Positions 41,743-51,411 of a stretch of DNA of 64,000 nucleotides are shown here, in pieces (position 1 is the stretch's first letter; each line of letters begins with the position of its first letter). Both the position numbers and the translations under genes were made by a program. Below the pieces are notes generated by a model that worked only from the letters and a program-made list of their open reading frames with translations, was not told the DNA's origin and made no database searches. The DNA is from Nostoc sp. UHCC 0302 (GTDB lineage: Bacteria > Cyanobacteriota > Cyanobacteriia > Cyanobacteriales > Nostocaceae), in the NCBI RefSeq assembly GCF_038096175.1, contig NZ_CP151099.1, forward strand, positions 4,817,484 to 4,881,483, given 5' to 3'.

Positions 41743-42438
41743 CTAGATTTCTCCAGAAGCGATCGCATCTAATTTATTTTCATCAAGAATTATAATTTTC
41801 CCACCTCGACTGTAAGCAATTACTGAGTTGAGGCTTTTAATTAAACGCACGCATTCTTCATAAGTAATGCCGATACTCCGCGCTATCCGATAATAAGATA
41901 ATTTGACTTTTAAACACTCACCTTCCGGACTTGATTCAGTACCTGATTCCATAGCGAAATATTGAATTAATCTCGCAAGGCGAACAATAGCTCTTTCAGA
42001 AACTAATCCGTGGACTGTTTCATGAAGTAGCTGAATCCGAGTGTTAAAAACCATCAACATCCGTAAGGCAATTTCAGGATTCTGCCCAATAGCTTTTAAT
42101 AAAGCATCTCGCTCTACAGTGAGAATTTCACAATCAGATTCAGCAGTTACTGTTGCCGGAGAAATTCCATTTCCTAATAAAGCTGGTGCAGCAAAAATTT
42201 CTCCAGCAGCTAGGGCGCGAAGAATTGTTTCTTTTCCGGTGGTTGCTATTTTAGTAACTTGAATTGAGCCACTGACAACAGCATATAGTTTTGCTGGTAA
42301 GCGATCGCCCTCATGTAAAATGATTTCTCCTTTGGTATAGCGTTGCACCTTGGTGTGAGGTTGCAAATTTATCTTGTCTACTGTTTCTAAACTCGCAAAC
42401 ACGATAATTTGTGAGAGTTGTTCCAAGGATGCCTGCAT
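41743..42438 (-). CDS. Crp/Fnr-family transcription regulator
   Basis: 231 aa. The cNMP-binding barrel spans residues about 10-125 (HTKVQRYTKGEIILHEGDRLPAKLYAVVSGSIQVTK, LAAGEIFAAPALLG), the dimer helix follows, and a C-terminal winged helix has YYRIARSIGITYEECVRLIKSL. The cAMP-contacting Arg-Ser pair is not evident, so the ligand may not be cAMP. I start at MQASLEQLSQII because the longer frame (MLYKLRITNYELRI) is translated GTAATTC repeat. The target genes are unknown. Confidence 0.9.
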   Translation of the reverse strand: MQASLEQLSQIIVFASLETVDKINLQPHTKVQRYTKGEIILHEGDRLPAKLYAVVSGSIQVTKIATTGKETILRALAAGEIFAAPALLGNGISPATVTAESDCEILTVERDALLKAIGQNPEIALRMLMVFNTRIQLLHETVHGLVSERAIVRLARLIQYFAMESGTESSPEGECLKVKLSYYRIARSIGITYEECVRLIKSLNSVIAYSRGGKIIILDENKLDAIASGEI

Positions 42439-42729
42439 AATATTAATTCGTAATTCGTAATTCGTAATTCGTAATTTGTATAGCACTGGACAGGAAACTT
42501 AGTACAGTATTTCATTAATTCGTAGCGAAGAGACTGAAATAGCTTTGCGCCCCTTTGCGCTTAACTCTGCGCTCCTTTGCGTTTCAATAGAATAGACTTG
42601 TCCTAACAAAAATGGCTACAGCTATAATTCGTAATTTGTAATTCGTAATTAAAAGTAGAGACGTTGCAATGCAACGTCTCTACAATGGTCTATCTGTCGT
42701 ATTCTTTTTTCAAAATTGTATAACTAGTA
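42439..42729. repeat. Repeat-rich spacer
   Basis: In order: GTAATTC heptamers (42448-42480); a TTTGCGCCCCTTTGCGC repeat (about 42540-42590); more GTAATTC-like units (42627-42650); the perfect GTAGAGACGTTGCA palindrome (42655-42683); and a right-end fragment of a family B MITE (about 42684-42722, GTATTCTTTTTTCAAAATTG). The fragment lacks the left end. The palindrome lies where the amidase transcript should end. Confidence 0.75.
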
Positions 42730-44127
42730 TTATGTGGCAAACACTGGACGATGCTGAATCCAAGGTTTTGCCGCTTCTATTTGGGCTGCAAGACTAATTA
42801 GGGTAGCTTCAGCCGCAGGTTTACCAACTAACTGCACACTAATGGGTAAACCATTACTATCAAAACCTACAGGAAGTGCGATCGCTGGTTGTCCAGTCGC
42901 ATTAGCTGCCGGACAAGGTGCAACCCAACGAATAATATTTTCAAATGCTTCTTCTGAACTCAAAGCAGCCCATTCCGCAACTCGGATGGGTGAATGCAGA
43001 TAAACTGGCAATACCAACACATCTACAGTATCGAAAAACGCTACAATTTGCCGTGCCACTATCTGCATTTGCGAAACTGCCCTGAGATACTCAGCAACAG
43101 AACCTGTTCGGGCAAACAGCCAACGATTCATCGGCTGCAATACCTCAACAGGAATTCCCGATGCAGCTACCCCAGCTTGCCACACGACTTGGAAGGGTTC
43201 AATTAATCCACTGAAATCGGGAGATTTTTGTTCAACTTGATGACCGAGTTGTTCTAATAACTCTACTGTTTGCCGGACACCTTGCTGACAGTTGGCGTCA
43301 GCTTCCCCTAAAGGAGGGACACTAGTGGCAAAGGCAATTCGCAAACTACCAAGTTTTGCCTGTGTGGCGGCGAGAAATGGTACTTCTGGATCGGGTAACC
43401 AGTAAGGATCACCTGTGACATAGCCTGATATTGTATCTAATAGGGCAGCCGCATCAGCAACTGTACGAGCAATCGGCCCATTGCTAGCAATTCCTGCGAG
43501 GCGATCGCCTACGGGTGCTTTACTGATTCTGCCTCGTGATGGTTTGATTCCCACCAAACCACAGCAAGCCGCAGGCCCCCGAATCGAACCGCCACCATCA
43601 GAACCTTGAGCGATCGCAGATAATCCCGCTGCTACTGATGATGCTGCGCCACCACTAGAACCGCCAGGAGTGTATTCCAAATTCCAGGGATTTCTAGCTG
43701 GGGTAAATCCTGTAGGTTCAGTGTAAGGAAGAGAACCTATTTCCGAGGTTGCAGTTTTACCGAGAATAATAAATCCAGCTTGTCTAATCTTTGCTACTAC
43801 CCCATCATCATTGTCGGGAATATTGTTTAGTAATATCGGATTTCCATAAGTGCAAGGCACGCCTGCCACAGGATTAAGGTCTTTAATAGAAATCGGTACA
43901 CCAAAAAATGGCGGTAATTCTGAAGTAGTTGTGAGTATTTCTGTTTTAGCTTTGGCATCTGCGATCGCTAAATCTGCCATCACCGTAAAATAACTTCCCA
44001 ATTGCGGATTCAACTGCTCAATCCGTTCTAAATATATGTCCACTAACTCTAGCGGCGACACTTCCCGGCGGCGGATTAATTCCGCCAACTCTAACGCTGG
44101 GGTAAAAGCTAAATCAATTTTATTCAT
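42730..44127 (-). CDS. Amidase signature family protein
   Basis: 465 aa. The Ser-cisSer-Lys triad is visible: Lys in PISIKDLNPVAG (about 82), cisSer in TPGGSSGGAASSVAAGL (about 157) and nucleophile Ser in SDGGGSIRGPAACCGLVGIKPSRGR (about 181). It hydrolyses an amide; the substrate is open (not GatA by neighbourhood, as GatB/GatC are absent nearby). C-terminal ATGQPAIALPVGFDSNGLPISVQLVG is typical. It is monocistronic. Confidence 0.93.
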   Translation of the reverse strand: MNKIDLAFTPALELAELIRRREVSPLELVDIYLERIEQLNPQLGSYFTVMADLAIADAKAKTEILTTTSELPPFFGVPISIKDLNPVAGVPCTYGNPILLNNIPDNDDGVVAKIRQAGFIILGKTATSEIGSLPYTEPTGFTPARNPWNLEYTPGGSSGGAASSVAAGLSAIAQGSDGGGSIRGPAACCGLVGIKPSRGRISKAPVGDRLAGIASNGPIARTVADAAALLDTISGYVTGDPYWLPDPEVPFLAATQAKLGSLRIAFATSVPPLGEADANCQQGVRQTVELLEQLGHQVEQKSPDFSGLIEPFQVVWQAGVAASGIPVEVLQPMNRWLFARTGSVAEYLRAVSQMQIVARQIVAFFDTVDVLVLPVYLHSPIRVAEWAALSSEEAFENIIRWVAPCPAANATGQPAIALPVGFDSNGLPISVQLVGKPAAEATLISLAAQIEAAKPWIQHRPVFAT

Positions 44128-44912
44128 AAATTAGTTAATGGGTAGTTGTATCTTCCTCTACAGCTTTGTGATTGAAATTGTTACTTTAGCAGGATGTTGG
44201 TAAACTACAAATTTACAGCTTCTTTGATTTGTCAATTAATCTGGATACTCAAATTTAAAAGGCACACTTGAGCTTTTTACTCTAGCGATCGCCCCGTTGC
44301 CTAGACATTTTAATTGTTTACGATAAACTTTTGACAAATCCCTTAGAGATATTTATGCCTGGATTATAAACGCTCATGAATTAACTGCATAGTTAATATT
44401 AACAATGCTAATAAACATATCTTATTTGTTTTTTTATTAGGCTTTACCTTAAAATAGCTAAATAATAATCAAAAATTAATTATATTTAACGATAATAATT
44501 TTCTCAATTTTAACAAAATAGAATTCAGAAGTCAGAAGCCAGAATGGGCTGCGCCCCGCTACGTTAACAGAATATAATTCGTGCGACACTTCGACTGGCG
44601 GTAGTTGAGCGCAGTCGAAACTCAGTGCATCGCTGGCGAATGAATAGATGGGTTTAAATCCCCCACTTATTGATTCTGTCTCCTGAATTCTGACTTCTGG
44701 ATTCTTTTTTAAAGTGATTTATAAATTATTACAGCTTGGCAAAAAGAATAATTCTATTGATAATTTATAATGGACAAAAATATTTGAATAAATTCAAGCT
44801 AAGTTTTGGCAAAATTATTTTTTATCTAATATCAATTGCCATCACTTCGTACAGCGTCTCCGATAGGAAAAGTTATGAACTTAGCTCATAACTTCTCTTC
44901 TTGAGCCTTTTC
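44128..44912. other. Long intergenic region with an inverted-repeat element
   Basis: 785 bases. From about 44520 to 44710 there is an inverted-repeat block with AGAATTCAGAAGTCAGAAG at one end and CTGAATTCTGACTTCTGG at the other, enclosing GGGCTGCGCCCCGCTACG and TTCGACTGGCGGTAGTTGAGCGCAGTCGAA sub-palindromes. It is nested cyanobacterial repeat DNA. The remainder is AT-rich and without ORFs. Confidence 0.55.
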
Positions 44913-45506
44913 TTACTGCAAAAATAACTCCCGAATCCCCGTACTCCCAATTTCCACCGCTAGCGCCGCCAATATAAAACCTAAAAGCTGAGTAATAATC
45001 ACTTCACCTTCTGTACCAATCCAGTTTTGGATAAAGTTTGCCAAACGCAAAATCAACCAAGTAACAAACATAGCTGCCACAATACCCAGCGCCACCCCAA
45101 GATGCGGACTTTGTGATTTCGACATCAACAACATCACTGTTGTCAGCGTACCTGGGCCTGCCAGTAAGGGCAAAGCTAGCGGCGTAATTGCAACATCGCG
45201 TCCTTCTTCAATAATCGGCGTATCTAACTCTCCTCGTAGCATTTGTAAAGCAATTAACAGCAACAACAATCCTCCAGCTACTCGCAAAGACCCGATGCTG
45301 ATTTCTAAATAAGTCAAAATTAATTGACCTGCAAAAGCAAACAGCAAAAGAACAAAGATCGCGATAATAACCGCTTTATCTATAACTTGATTTCTTTGGT
45401 CTGGCATCATGCCCTTAGTCAAAACCAAAACAACTGGTATGTTGCCCACAGCATCTGCAAGGACAAACACAGCAACAAATGTTTGAATGAGAATCGAGAC
45501 ATCCAC
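44913..45506 (-). CDS. MarC-family integral membrane protein
   Basis: 197 aa with six predicted helices: LIQTFVAVFVLADAVGNIPVVLVLT, VIIAIFVLLLFAFAGQLILTYL, SIGSLRVAGGLLLLLIALQML, ITPLALPLLAGPGTLTTVMLLM and two more. The DAVGNIP and PLLAGPG motifs are family marks (MarC/YhgN, UPF0056). The biological role of the family is unsettled; older antibiotic-resistance links were withdrawn. It has no cotranscribed neighbour. Confidence 0.92.
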   Translation of the reverse strand: MDVSILIQTFVAVFVLADAVGNIPVVLVLTKGMMPDQRNQVIDKAVIIAIFVLLLFAFAGQLILTYLEISIGSLRVAGGLLLLLIALQMLRGELDTPIIEEGRDVAITPLALPLLAGPGTLTTVMLLMSKSQSPHLGVALGIVAAMFVTWLILRLANFIQNWIGTEGEVIITQLLGFILAALAVEIGSTGIRELFLQ

Positions 45507-46100
45507 AATAGATAGCTTTTATCAAGGTTTGTTAACAACGTAATCTTAATGCTGCTGAAGTTACTAGAACCTAGAGGAAGATTAGTACAGGTATCAGATT
45601 CAGCACGGGCTAAACGCCCCGCTTCCGCTAACAGCAGTTAAAAGCGATGCCCTTAGTTTCGACTACTTCGGCTACCTCGACTTCGCTCGGCACAAGTGCG
45701 CGGAAATCGAGCGAAGTCGAGATTCAACTACCGCCTGTCGTACTCCTTTGGGGAAGCAAGCTACGCGTTGGCGGAGCCTCTCGCAGAGAAGCGTCCCGCT
45801 CTTAAGGGTCAGAATTTATAAACAGTCTAGTATCATTGGTATATTCATTCATCAAATATTCTTTTAATTTTTCAACTATTCTGGCTCCTGTACAGACGCG
45901 TAGACCCTCGAAGAGCGGCTTCTCGTAAGAGTATAATCGCGTCTCTACTCCTGACTCCTGTATTCTTCAAACGGGCAAAGAAACAAGCAGCTTAAAGAAA
46001 AGCAAAGCTAACGTGTTTCGTATTAAGCCCCATAGATGTTGAAGTAGCGATATATTTTGATAATCTATCTCCCATAAATCAACTGTTCGTTGTTGAATCT
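45507..46100. other. Intergenic region made mostly of palindromic repeats
   Basis: 594 bases. Several cyanobacterial repeats are nested: GGCTAAACGCCCCGCTTCCGC (about 45610), a CGACTTCGCTCGGC...GCGAAGTCGAG inverted repeat (45690-45722), GGGGAAGCAAGCTACGCGTTGG...(45750-45800), and a GTAGAGACG-family hairpin interrupted by another repeat (about 45890-45950). No gene is seen; the end nearest 46100 should hold the amidase promoter. Confidence 0.55.
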
Positions 46101-46913
46101 ATGAAGTCTTATTTAGCCGCCGCTATTCAATTAACAAGTGTGCCTGATCTAGAAAAAAATCTAGCACAGGCAGAAGAATTAATAGAGCTTGCCGCACGTC
46201 AAGGTGTTGAATTGGTAGGGTTGCCAGAAAACTTTTCCTTTATGGGAGAAGAAAAAGACAAACTCGCCCAAGCCGATGTCATTGCTCGTGAAAGTGAAAA
46301 ATTCCTCAAAAGAATGGCTCAGCGCTTTCAAGTTACCATCTTGGGCGGCAGCTTTCCAGTTCCTGTAGGCAACACGGGCAAGGTTTATAACACTACCATA
46401 CTCATCGACCCCAGCGGTCAAGAACTTTCCCGTTACTACAAAGTACACCTATTTGATGTTAATGTTCCCGACGGCAACACCTATCGTGAATCTAGTACTG
46501 TTGAGCCAGGGAACCAACTACCCCCTGTGCATTTCTCAGACAAATTAGGTAATCTAGGACTTTCTATTTGCTATGATGTCCGCTTCCCTGAATTGTACCG
46601 ACATTTGGCATATAAGGGAGCTGATGTTTTATTTGTTCCCGCTGCCTTCACCGCCTTCACTGGTAAAGACCACTGGCAAGTGCTATTACAAGCAAGAGCC
46701 ATTGAAAATACCACCTATGTGATTGCGCCTGCCCAAACTGGCAACAACTACGGGCGTCGCCAAACCCACGGACACGCTGTGATTATCGACCCTTGGGGTG
46801 CAATTTTAGCCGATGCCGGAGAAAAGCCGGGAATTGCGATCGCAGAAATTAACCCCTCGCGCCTTGAACAAGTCCGCCGTCAAATGCCTTCCTTACAGCA
46901 TCGGGTATTTTAG
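46101..46913 (+). CDS. Carbon-nitrogen hydrolase (Nit1/Nit2-like amidase)
   Basis: 270 aa nitrilase-superfamily enzyme. The Glu-Lys-Cys triad is intact: Glu in GLPENFSFMG (about 43), Lys in YYKVHLFDVN (about 114) and Cys in LSICYDVRFPELYR (about 156). The LFDVNVPDG and YGRRQTHGHAVIIDPWG stretches match the Nit1/omega-amidase branch, which repairs deaminated glutathione or clears 2-oxo-amides. It is followed by a (GGGGACT)n tract. Confidence 0.93.
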   Translation: MKSYLAAAIQLTSVPDLEKNLAQAEELIELAARQGVELVGLPENFSFMGEEKDKLAQADVIARESEKFLKRMAQRFQVTILGGSFPVPVGNTGKVYNTTILIDPSGQELSRYYKVHLFDVNVPDGNTYRESSTVEPGNQLPPVHFSDKLGNLGLSICYDVRFPELYRHLAYKGADVLFVPAAFTAFTGKDHWQVLLQARAIENTTYVIAPAQTGNNYGRRQTHGHAVIIDPWGAILADAGEKPGIAIAEINPSRLEQVRRQMPSLQHRVF

Positions 46914-46918
46914 GGATT

Positions 46919-46964
46919 GGGGACTGGGGACTGGGGACTGGGGACTGGGGACTGGGGACTGGGG
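46919..46964. repeat. (GGGGACT)6 tandem repeat, G-quadruplex prone
   Basis: Six perfect 7-bp units plus a final GGGG give seven GGGG runs separated by ACT, directly after the amidase stop. This layout is able to form G-quadruplexes on the transcribed RNA and on the DNA. The unit is one of the short tandem repeats common in heterocystous cyanobacteria. Confidence 0.9.
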
Positions 46965-47016
46965 AAGAATAACTTATAATTAATGCCCAATCCCCAATGC
47001 CCGTAAATAAAACAAA

Positions 47017-47045
47017 AAACCGGGCAACATTTACGTTCCCGGTTT
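47017..47045. terminator. Rho-independent terminator, likely bidirectional
   Basis: Stem AAACCGGG / CCCGGTTT with a 13-nt loop, preceded by A6 and followed by a T-rich stretch. It lies between convergent genes, the amidase (rightward) and the aldolase (leftward). Confidence 0.75.
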
Positions 47046-47208
47046 ATTTATTTCAATTTAATTTTCTAGAAGCATATAAGTACTTTGCCTCTATTTATAA
47101 ATCAAAGAAATGGGGGATTAAGAATTAGGAAGATTGTAATAATATAGTCCGCTCCTTCTAGGGGACTATCTTACCCAGTCCCCAGTTCCTAATACCTAGT
47201 CCCTTTTA

Positions 47209-48288
47209 TTAAACTTTAGCTGTTGCTTTGGTAACAGCGTTGAGTTCGCCCTTAGCATACTTAGCAGCAAAATCTTCCAGAGAAATCTGCTTAATCTTGC
47301 TAGCGTTGCCAGCTGTGCCAAATTGCTGATAGCGTTCAGCACAAACCTTCTGCATATATGCAATGGAAGGCTTGAGGAAGTGACGGGGGTCAAACTCCTC
47401 TGGTTTTTTAGCCAAAGCTTCACGTACCGCAGCAGTAATTGCCAAACGGTTATCGGTGTCAATATTTACTTTACGTACACCGCTCTTAATACCTTTCTGG
47501 ATTTCTTCTACAGGTACACCGTAGGTTTCAGGAATTGCACCACCATACTGGTTAATCAGTGCAAGCAAATCTTCAGGTACAGAAGAAGAACCGTGCATTA
47601 CCAAGTGGGTGTTAGGCAGACGGCGGTGAATTTCTTCAATGCGGCTGATTGCCAAAATTTCGCCAGTCGGCTTGCGGGTAAACTTGTAAGCACCGTGGCT
47701 TGTGCCAATGGCAACAGCCAAAGCATCTACTTGGGTTGCTTCTACGAATTCAACAGCTTCATCGGGGTCGGTTAGCAGTTGTGAGTGGTCGAGTGTACCC
47801 TCAAAACCGTGACCATCTTCAGCTTCACCAGCACCAGTTTCTAGGGAACCCAAACAACCGAGTTCGCCTTCAACGCTGACACCCAAAGCATGAGCTACAT
47901 TCACCACTTCGCGGGTTACATTGACGTTGTACTCGAAGCTAGCAGGGGTCTTAGCATCAGCTTCTAAAGAACCATCCATCATCACGCTGGTGAAGTTGTT
48001 CTTAATTGCTGAGTAGCAAGTAGAAGGCGCATTACCATGATCTTGGTGCATGACAATGGGAATGTGAGGATAGGTTTCTACTGCTGCCAAAATCAGGTGG
48101 CGGAGAAAGTTTTCTCCTGCATAATTACGAGCGCCACGAGAAGCTTGCAAAATTACGGGGCTATCTGTCTCTACAGCAGCCTTCAGGATCGCCTGAATCT
48201 GCTCCAAATTATTAACGTTGAAAGCTGGGATGCCGTAACCGTTTTCAGCTGCGTGATCCAACAGCAGCCGCAGTGGTACAAGCGCCAT
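47209..48288 (-). CDS. fba: Class II fructose-bisphosphate aldolase
   Basis: 359 aa, zinc-dependent aldolase joining or splitting fructose-1,6-bisphosphate (and sedoheptulose-1,7-bisphosphate in cyanobacteria) in glycolysis and the Calvin cycle. Motifs: [31 protein letters not shown] (catalytic Asp and zinc His), [43 protein letters not shown] (zinc His) and [14 protein letters not shown] strong AGGAGGA ribosome-binding site lies just before the ATG. Confidence 0.96.
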   Translation of the reverse strand: MALVPLRLLLDHAAENGYGIPAFNVNNLEQIQAILKAAVETDSPVILQASRGARNYAGENFLRHLILAAVETYPHIPIVMHQDHGNAPSTCYSAIKNNFTSVMMDGSLEADAKTPASFEYNVNVTREVVNVAHALGVSVEGELGCLGSLETGAGEAEDGHGFEGTLDHSQLLTDPDEAVEFVEATQVDALAVAIGTSHGAYKFTRKPTGEILAISRIEEIHRRLPNTHLVMHGSSSVPEDLLALINQYGGAIPETYGVPVEEIQKGIKSGVRKVNIDTDNRLAITAAVREALAKKPEEFDPRHFLKPSIAYMQKVCAERYQQFGTAGNASKIKQISLEDFAAKYAKGELNAVTKATAKV

Positions 48289-48534
48289 AGATAGTCCTCC
48301 TAATGTGGTTGTCAGCTAGTCGGTGTGAGAGAAGCGTAATAATTACGCTAAATCTTAAGAGTTTTTTCAACTTATAGGAAATTATAACTAGTGTACTGTG
48401 CTTATGTTGAAAAACTTTACGCCCTTTAAGGCTGATTATAGGGTAACGGTGACTCCCGATTGTTAACTTTAAACAAACAGTTTCCTGGGTTTTGTTACTC
48501 AAGATTCAGGACTCATTACTCTAGACTATAAAAA

Positions 48535-48606
48535 TGGGTCGCCCGGGATTCGAACCCGGAACTAATCGGTTAAAAGCCGAGTACTCTACCGTTGAGTTAG
48601 CGACCC
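48535..48606 (-). tRNA. tRNA-Lys (UUU)
   Basis: On the minus strand the full cloverleaf is present: acceptor GGGTCGC/GCGACCC, D arm ACTC..GAGT, anticodon stem CTCGG/CCGAT with loop CTTTTAA (anticodon TTT), T arm CCGGG TTCGAAT CCCGG, discriminator A. CCA is not encoded. It lies between the aldolase and the aldose epimerase genes. Confidence 0.97.
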
Positions 48607-48667
48607 TTTTTTTGCATTTCGCAACTTTGCTATATTAGCACAGATGTCTGTAGATTTGTAAAGGGGT

Positions 48668-49537
48668 TTAGAAAAAATCTGCTCTGAACCTGACAGATGT
48701 CGAGAAACTAGCTTCTGGTTCTAACACAGTGAGGTTTTCACCAGTGTTTAGAGAGTTACGGGGAGCGCTCCACGGTTCTAAACAGTAAAAGTCTTTGCCT
48801 TTCAATGTCCAAAACACCAGCTTGGAATAGATATCGTCGTAATCCAAGGTTAATCTTAGCTTACGAGTATTATCTGTCACTCTGGTAGATTGACTGGTGA
48901 GTTGCCCGAAAGCAAAATCAATTTCATCGCGGTTCAAGTCAAAAGTTCCGTTAAAAGGATGAATTTCCTTAGTTATTTGGTCTTGGTACTGTTGGGAAGG
49001 AATTTCAAATTCTAATCCCGTTTTATCAACTGTCAGAAAGTAAGGATGGAAACCAGTAGAAAATGGCATTGGTGTGGATGAAAGATTTTTATACTGCTGC
49101 CGAATTTCTAAGGTATTGCCTTGGAGTTTGTAGGTAAAAGCCAGTTGAAAATTAAAAGGATAAACTGCTCGTGTTTGCTCACTGCTATTGAGGACAAGAG
49201 TGAGGCTAACCCGTTCTTCGGTTACTTGGTTAGTTACCACCCAGGGCAAGTCACGGGCAAAACCGTGTTGCTTGAGGGTATATTGTTTGCCGTTATGAGT
49301 GTAAGTATTTTCTGGTAAATTTCCGCAGATGGGAAACAAAATTGGAATCCCACCCCTAACGCTCAAGTCAGGATTAGCAAAGCGTTCAGCATCCAAGTAG
49401 AGAATATCTTGCCCCTGGACGCGCCAACGGGTAATGATGCCGCCACGTTCTGGGACAACTTCCAGTTGGGAGTTAGCAGTTTCGTCAGAAAGAATGTAAG
49501 TTTTGTACTGTTGCTGTTGAAGTGCAATGGTAAACAC
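48668..49537 (-). CDS. Aldose 1-epimerase family protein
   Basis: 289 aa, galactose-mutarotase-like beta-sandwich. It has VVPERGGIITRWRVQGQDILYLD, RGGIPILFPICGNLP, KQHGFARDLPW (catalytic-type His), FSTGFHPYFLTVDK (second His) and a late CLEPWSAPRNSLNTGE with the likely catalytic Glu. This fits the YeaD/hexose-6-phosphate mutarotase-like branch; the sugar is not determined. It is followed on the same strand by the tRNA-Lys. Confidence 0.9.
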   Translation of the reverse strand: MFTIALQQQQYKTYILSDETANSQLEVVPERGGIITRWRVQGQDILYLDAERFANPDLSVRGGIPILFPICGNLPENTYTHNGKQYTLKQHGFARDLPWVVTNQVTEERVSLTLVLNSSEQTRAVYPFNFQLAFTYKLQGNTLEIRQQYKNLSSTPMPFSTGFHPYFLTVDKTGLEFEIPSQQYQDQITKEIHPFNGTFDLNRDEIDFAFGQLTSQSTRVTDNTRKLRLTLDYDDIYSKLVFWTLKGKDFYCLEPWSAPRNSLNTGENLTVLEPEASFSTSVRFRADFF

Positions 49538-49560
49538 AAATTTAGTCCTGAGTCTAGGGA

Positions 49561-49630
49561 TAGTTAGGAGTTAGGAGTTGTGAGTTAAGAGTTAAAAATT
49601 CCTAACTCTTAATTCCTAACTCCTAACTCT
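49561..49630. repeat. Inverted short tandem repeats (AGTTAGG family)
   Basis: AGTTAGGAGTTAGGAGTT units on the left face TCCTAACTCCTAACTC units on the right around an AAAAA centre, able to form a long hairpin. It lies between the aldose epimerase start and the PDH E1 alpha stop, so it may attenuate or end pdhA transcription. Confidence 0.75.
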
Positions 49631-49631
49631 G

Positions 49632-50666
49632 TTATTCGTCTTCTGCAAACACGAAGCGATATAACTCGCTGGGGTCTGGTTCAGGGCTGCTTTCTGCGAA
49701 CTTGACCGCTTCGTCAATCACATCCTGAATTTTACGCTCAATGCCTTTGAGTTCTGCCTCATCCGCTAAGTTTTGCTCAATTAGATAAGCTGCCAACTTC
49801 TTAATGGGGTCACGGGCAAACCAGAATTCTTTTTCAGCTTTGCTACGCATTTCATCTGGGTCTGCCAGGGAATGACCCCGGAAGCGGTAGGTAAGTGCTT
49901 CGATTAATGTTGGGCCTTCACCTGCACGAGCGCGGGCTACAGCTTCTTGTGCTACAGCTCGCACTGCCAGCACGTCCATTCCATCTACTTCCACGCCCAC
50001 CATGTTGAATACACTGGCTTTTTTGTAAATCTCTGGTTGGGACGTAGCGCGATCGTGAGCCATACCAATTGCCCACTTATTGTTTTCTACCACAAAAAGA
50101 ATTGGCAGCTTCCATAACGCTGCCATATTCAGTGTCTCGAAAAATTGTCCGTTATTAGCAGCACCATCACCAAAAAAGCAAGCTGTCACTTGGTCAGCGC
50201 TTTGATCTTTTAGCACTTCCCGGCGATATTTGCTTTGAAAAGCTGCTCCAGCTGCTACAGGAATTCCCTCAGCAACAAAAGCATAGCCACCTAACAAGCG
50301 ATGTTTGGCAGAAAACATATGCATGGAACCACCACGCCCTCTACTGCAACCTGTGGCTTTACCAAACAACTCTGCCATTACTTCTTTTGCTGGTACGCCC
50401 GCACTCAAAGCATGAACGTGGTCGCGGTAGGTGCTACTCACGAAATCTTCACCGGGTCGCATTGCCTGGATGACACCAGTAGAAACGGCTTCTTGACCAT
50501 TGTACAGATGGACAAAACCAAACATTTTGCCTCTGTAGTACATTTCAGCGCATTTATCTTCAAAAAAGCGCCCTAACACCATGTCTTCATACAACCGCAA
50601 CCCTTCTTCCTTGGTAATTTGGGCAGTGGCAGTATTAAATGTTGGTAATGTGCGTTCTTGAACCAT
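49632..50666 (-). CDS. pdhA: Pyruvate dehydrogenase E1 component, alpha subunit
   Basis: 344 aa, thiamine-diphosphate-dependent E1 alpha that decarboxylates pyruvate and feeds acetyl-CoA synthesis. Motifs: [58 protein letters not shown], the TPP motif [31 protein letters not shown], and the phosphorylation-loop-like [16 protein letters not shown]. The beta subunit is not adjacent, as usual in cyanobacteria. The length is normal. Confidence 0.95.
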   Translation of the reverse strand: MVQERTLPTFNTATAQITKEEGLRLYEDMVLGRFFEDKCAEMYYRGKMFGFVHLYNGQEAVSTGVIQAMRPGEDFVSSTYRDHVHALSAGVPAKEVMAELFGKATGCSRGRGGSMHMFSAKHRLLGGYAFVAEGIPVAAGAAFQSKYRREVLKDQSADQVTACFFGDGAANNGQFFETLNMAALWKLPILFVVENNKWAIGMAHDRATSQPEIYKKASVFNMVGVEVDGMDVLAVRAVAQEAVARARAGEGPTLIEALTYRFRGHSLADPDEMRSKAEKEFWFARDPIKKLAAYLIEQNLADEAELKGIERKIQDVIDEAVKFAESSPEPDPSELYRFVFAEDE

Positions 50667-51066
50667 TATTTTTGAGTATCCCTGCTGTACAACTTAAAAG
50701 TTACGGTCTTAAATAAGTTGGTCTTATCACACTTGGTCTTTTCAGTAGCTGGCTTTTGCAATAGTCAACACCAAGTTTATTTATGCACCAAAAAGCATCG
50801 TAGGGAATATTTCACTAGTTCTGAGTTCGAAGTGTAAAGTCCTGAGTGTTGTCCTTTTCATTCAGAACTCGGCACTGTTTAGTACTCCCCTCTATAAGCT
50901 AACAATCAGGATAAATTGCTTTCTGCATATCCATTAACAATTTTCAGAGAATAGACGCAAAAATATAGTATACCTGGCTAGATAATTGTAATTAAAATCT
51001 AACCATGATATGATTTTCTTCTCCCGTCTTGTTAACCAGGGTCAAAACTCGGCAGTGGTATTTTAC
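50667..51066. other. Intergenic region upstream of pdhA
   Basis: 400 bases without a supported gene. It contains an imperfect fold-back near 50820-50880 (GTTCTGAGTTCG...AACTCGG). The part next to 50666 should be the pdhA promoter and leader. Confidence 0.4.
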
Positions 51067-51312
51067 TTACCGCGCACCGCAGTGCTGAAAAGAGAATCGA
51101 TAACGTAGATTTCCATTAAGTGCAACATCTATGCCGTTAACAAAACGGTAACGGTACTTGGTGGTATCTAGGGCTAAAAGTAGTTGTGTTAAACCAGTAA
51201 TACTAAGAATTAAGACAAAAAGCTGACGCTCTGTAGGCGAAAGCAAAAAATTAATAATAAAATGTGACTCAAAATTTCGGGAAGGTGCAAAACAAGTTGT
51301 TGCAATATACAC
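51067..51312 (-). CDS. Possible small membrane protein, 81 aa
   Basis: An ATG-started frame with one hydrophobic segment (LFVLILSITGLTQLLLAL, about residues 31-48) and a polar tail (TTKYRYRFVNGIDVALNGNLRYRF). It is divergent from the zipN gene with 99 bases between starts. I recognise no family; the presence of a clean start and a membrane segment is the only support. Confidence 0.4.
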   Translation of the reverse strand: MYIATTCFAPSRNFESHFIINFLLSPTERQLFVLILSITGLTQLLLALDTTKYRYRFVNGIDVALNGNLRYRFSFQHCGAR

Positions 51313-51411
51313 TTGTAATGTAAATTCTACACGGCATTATTATGGCACGGTTTTACATGCCTGGAAAGCTCTAGGTAAATTATGCTGATCACGGTGCAGG
51401 GGAAGTAGGCT

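Noticed and set aside
42439-42486. N-terminal extension of the Crp-like regulator
   Set aside because: It is translated GTAATTC repeat; the internal ATG at 42438 gives the usual start.
42730-44127. Amidase as GatA of the tRNA amidotransferase
   Set aside because: GatB and GatC are absent nearby and the C-terminal half departs from what I would expect of GatA; general amidase is safer.
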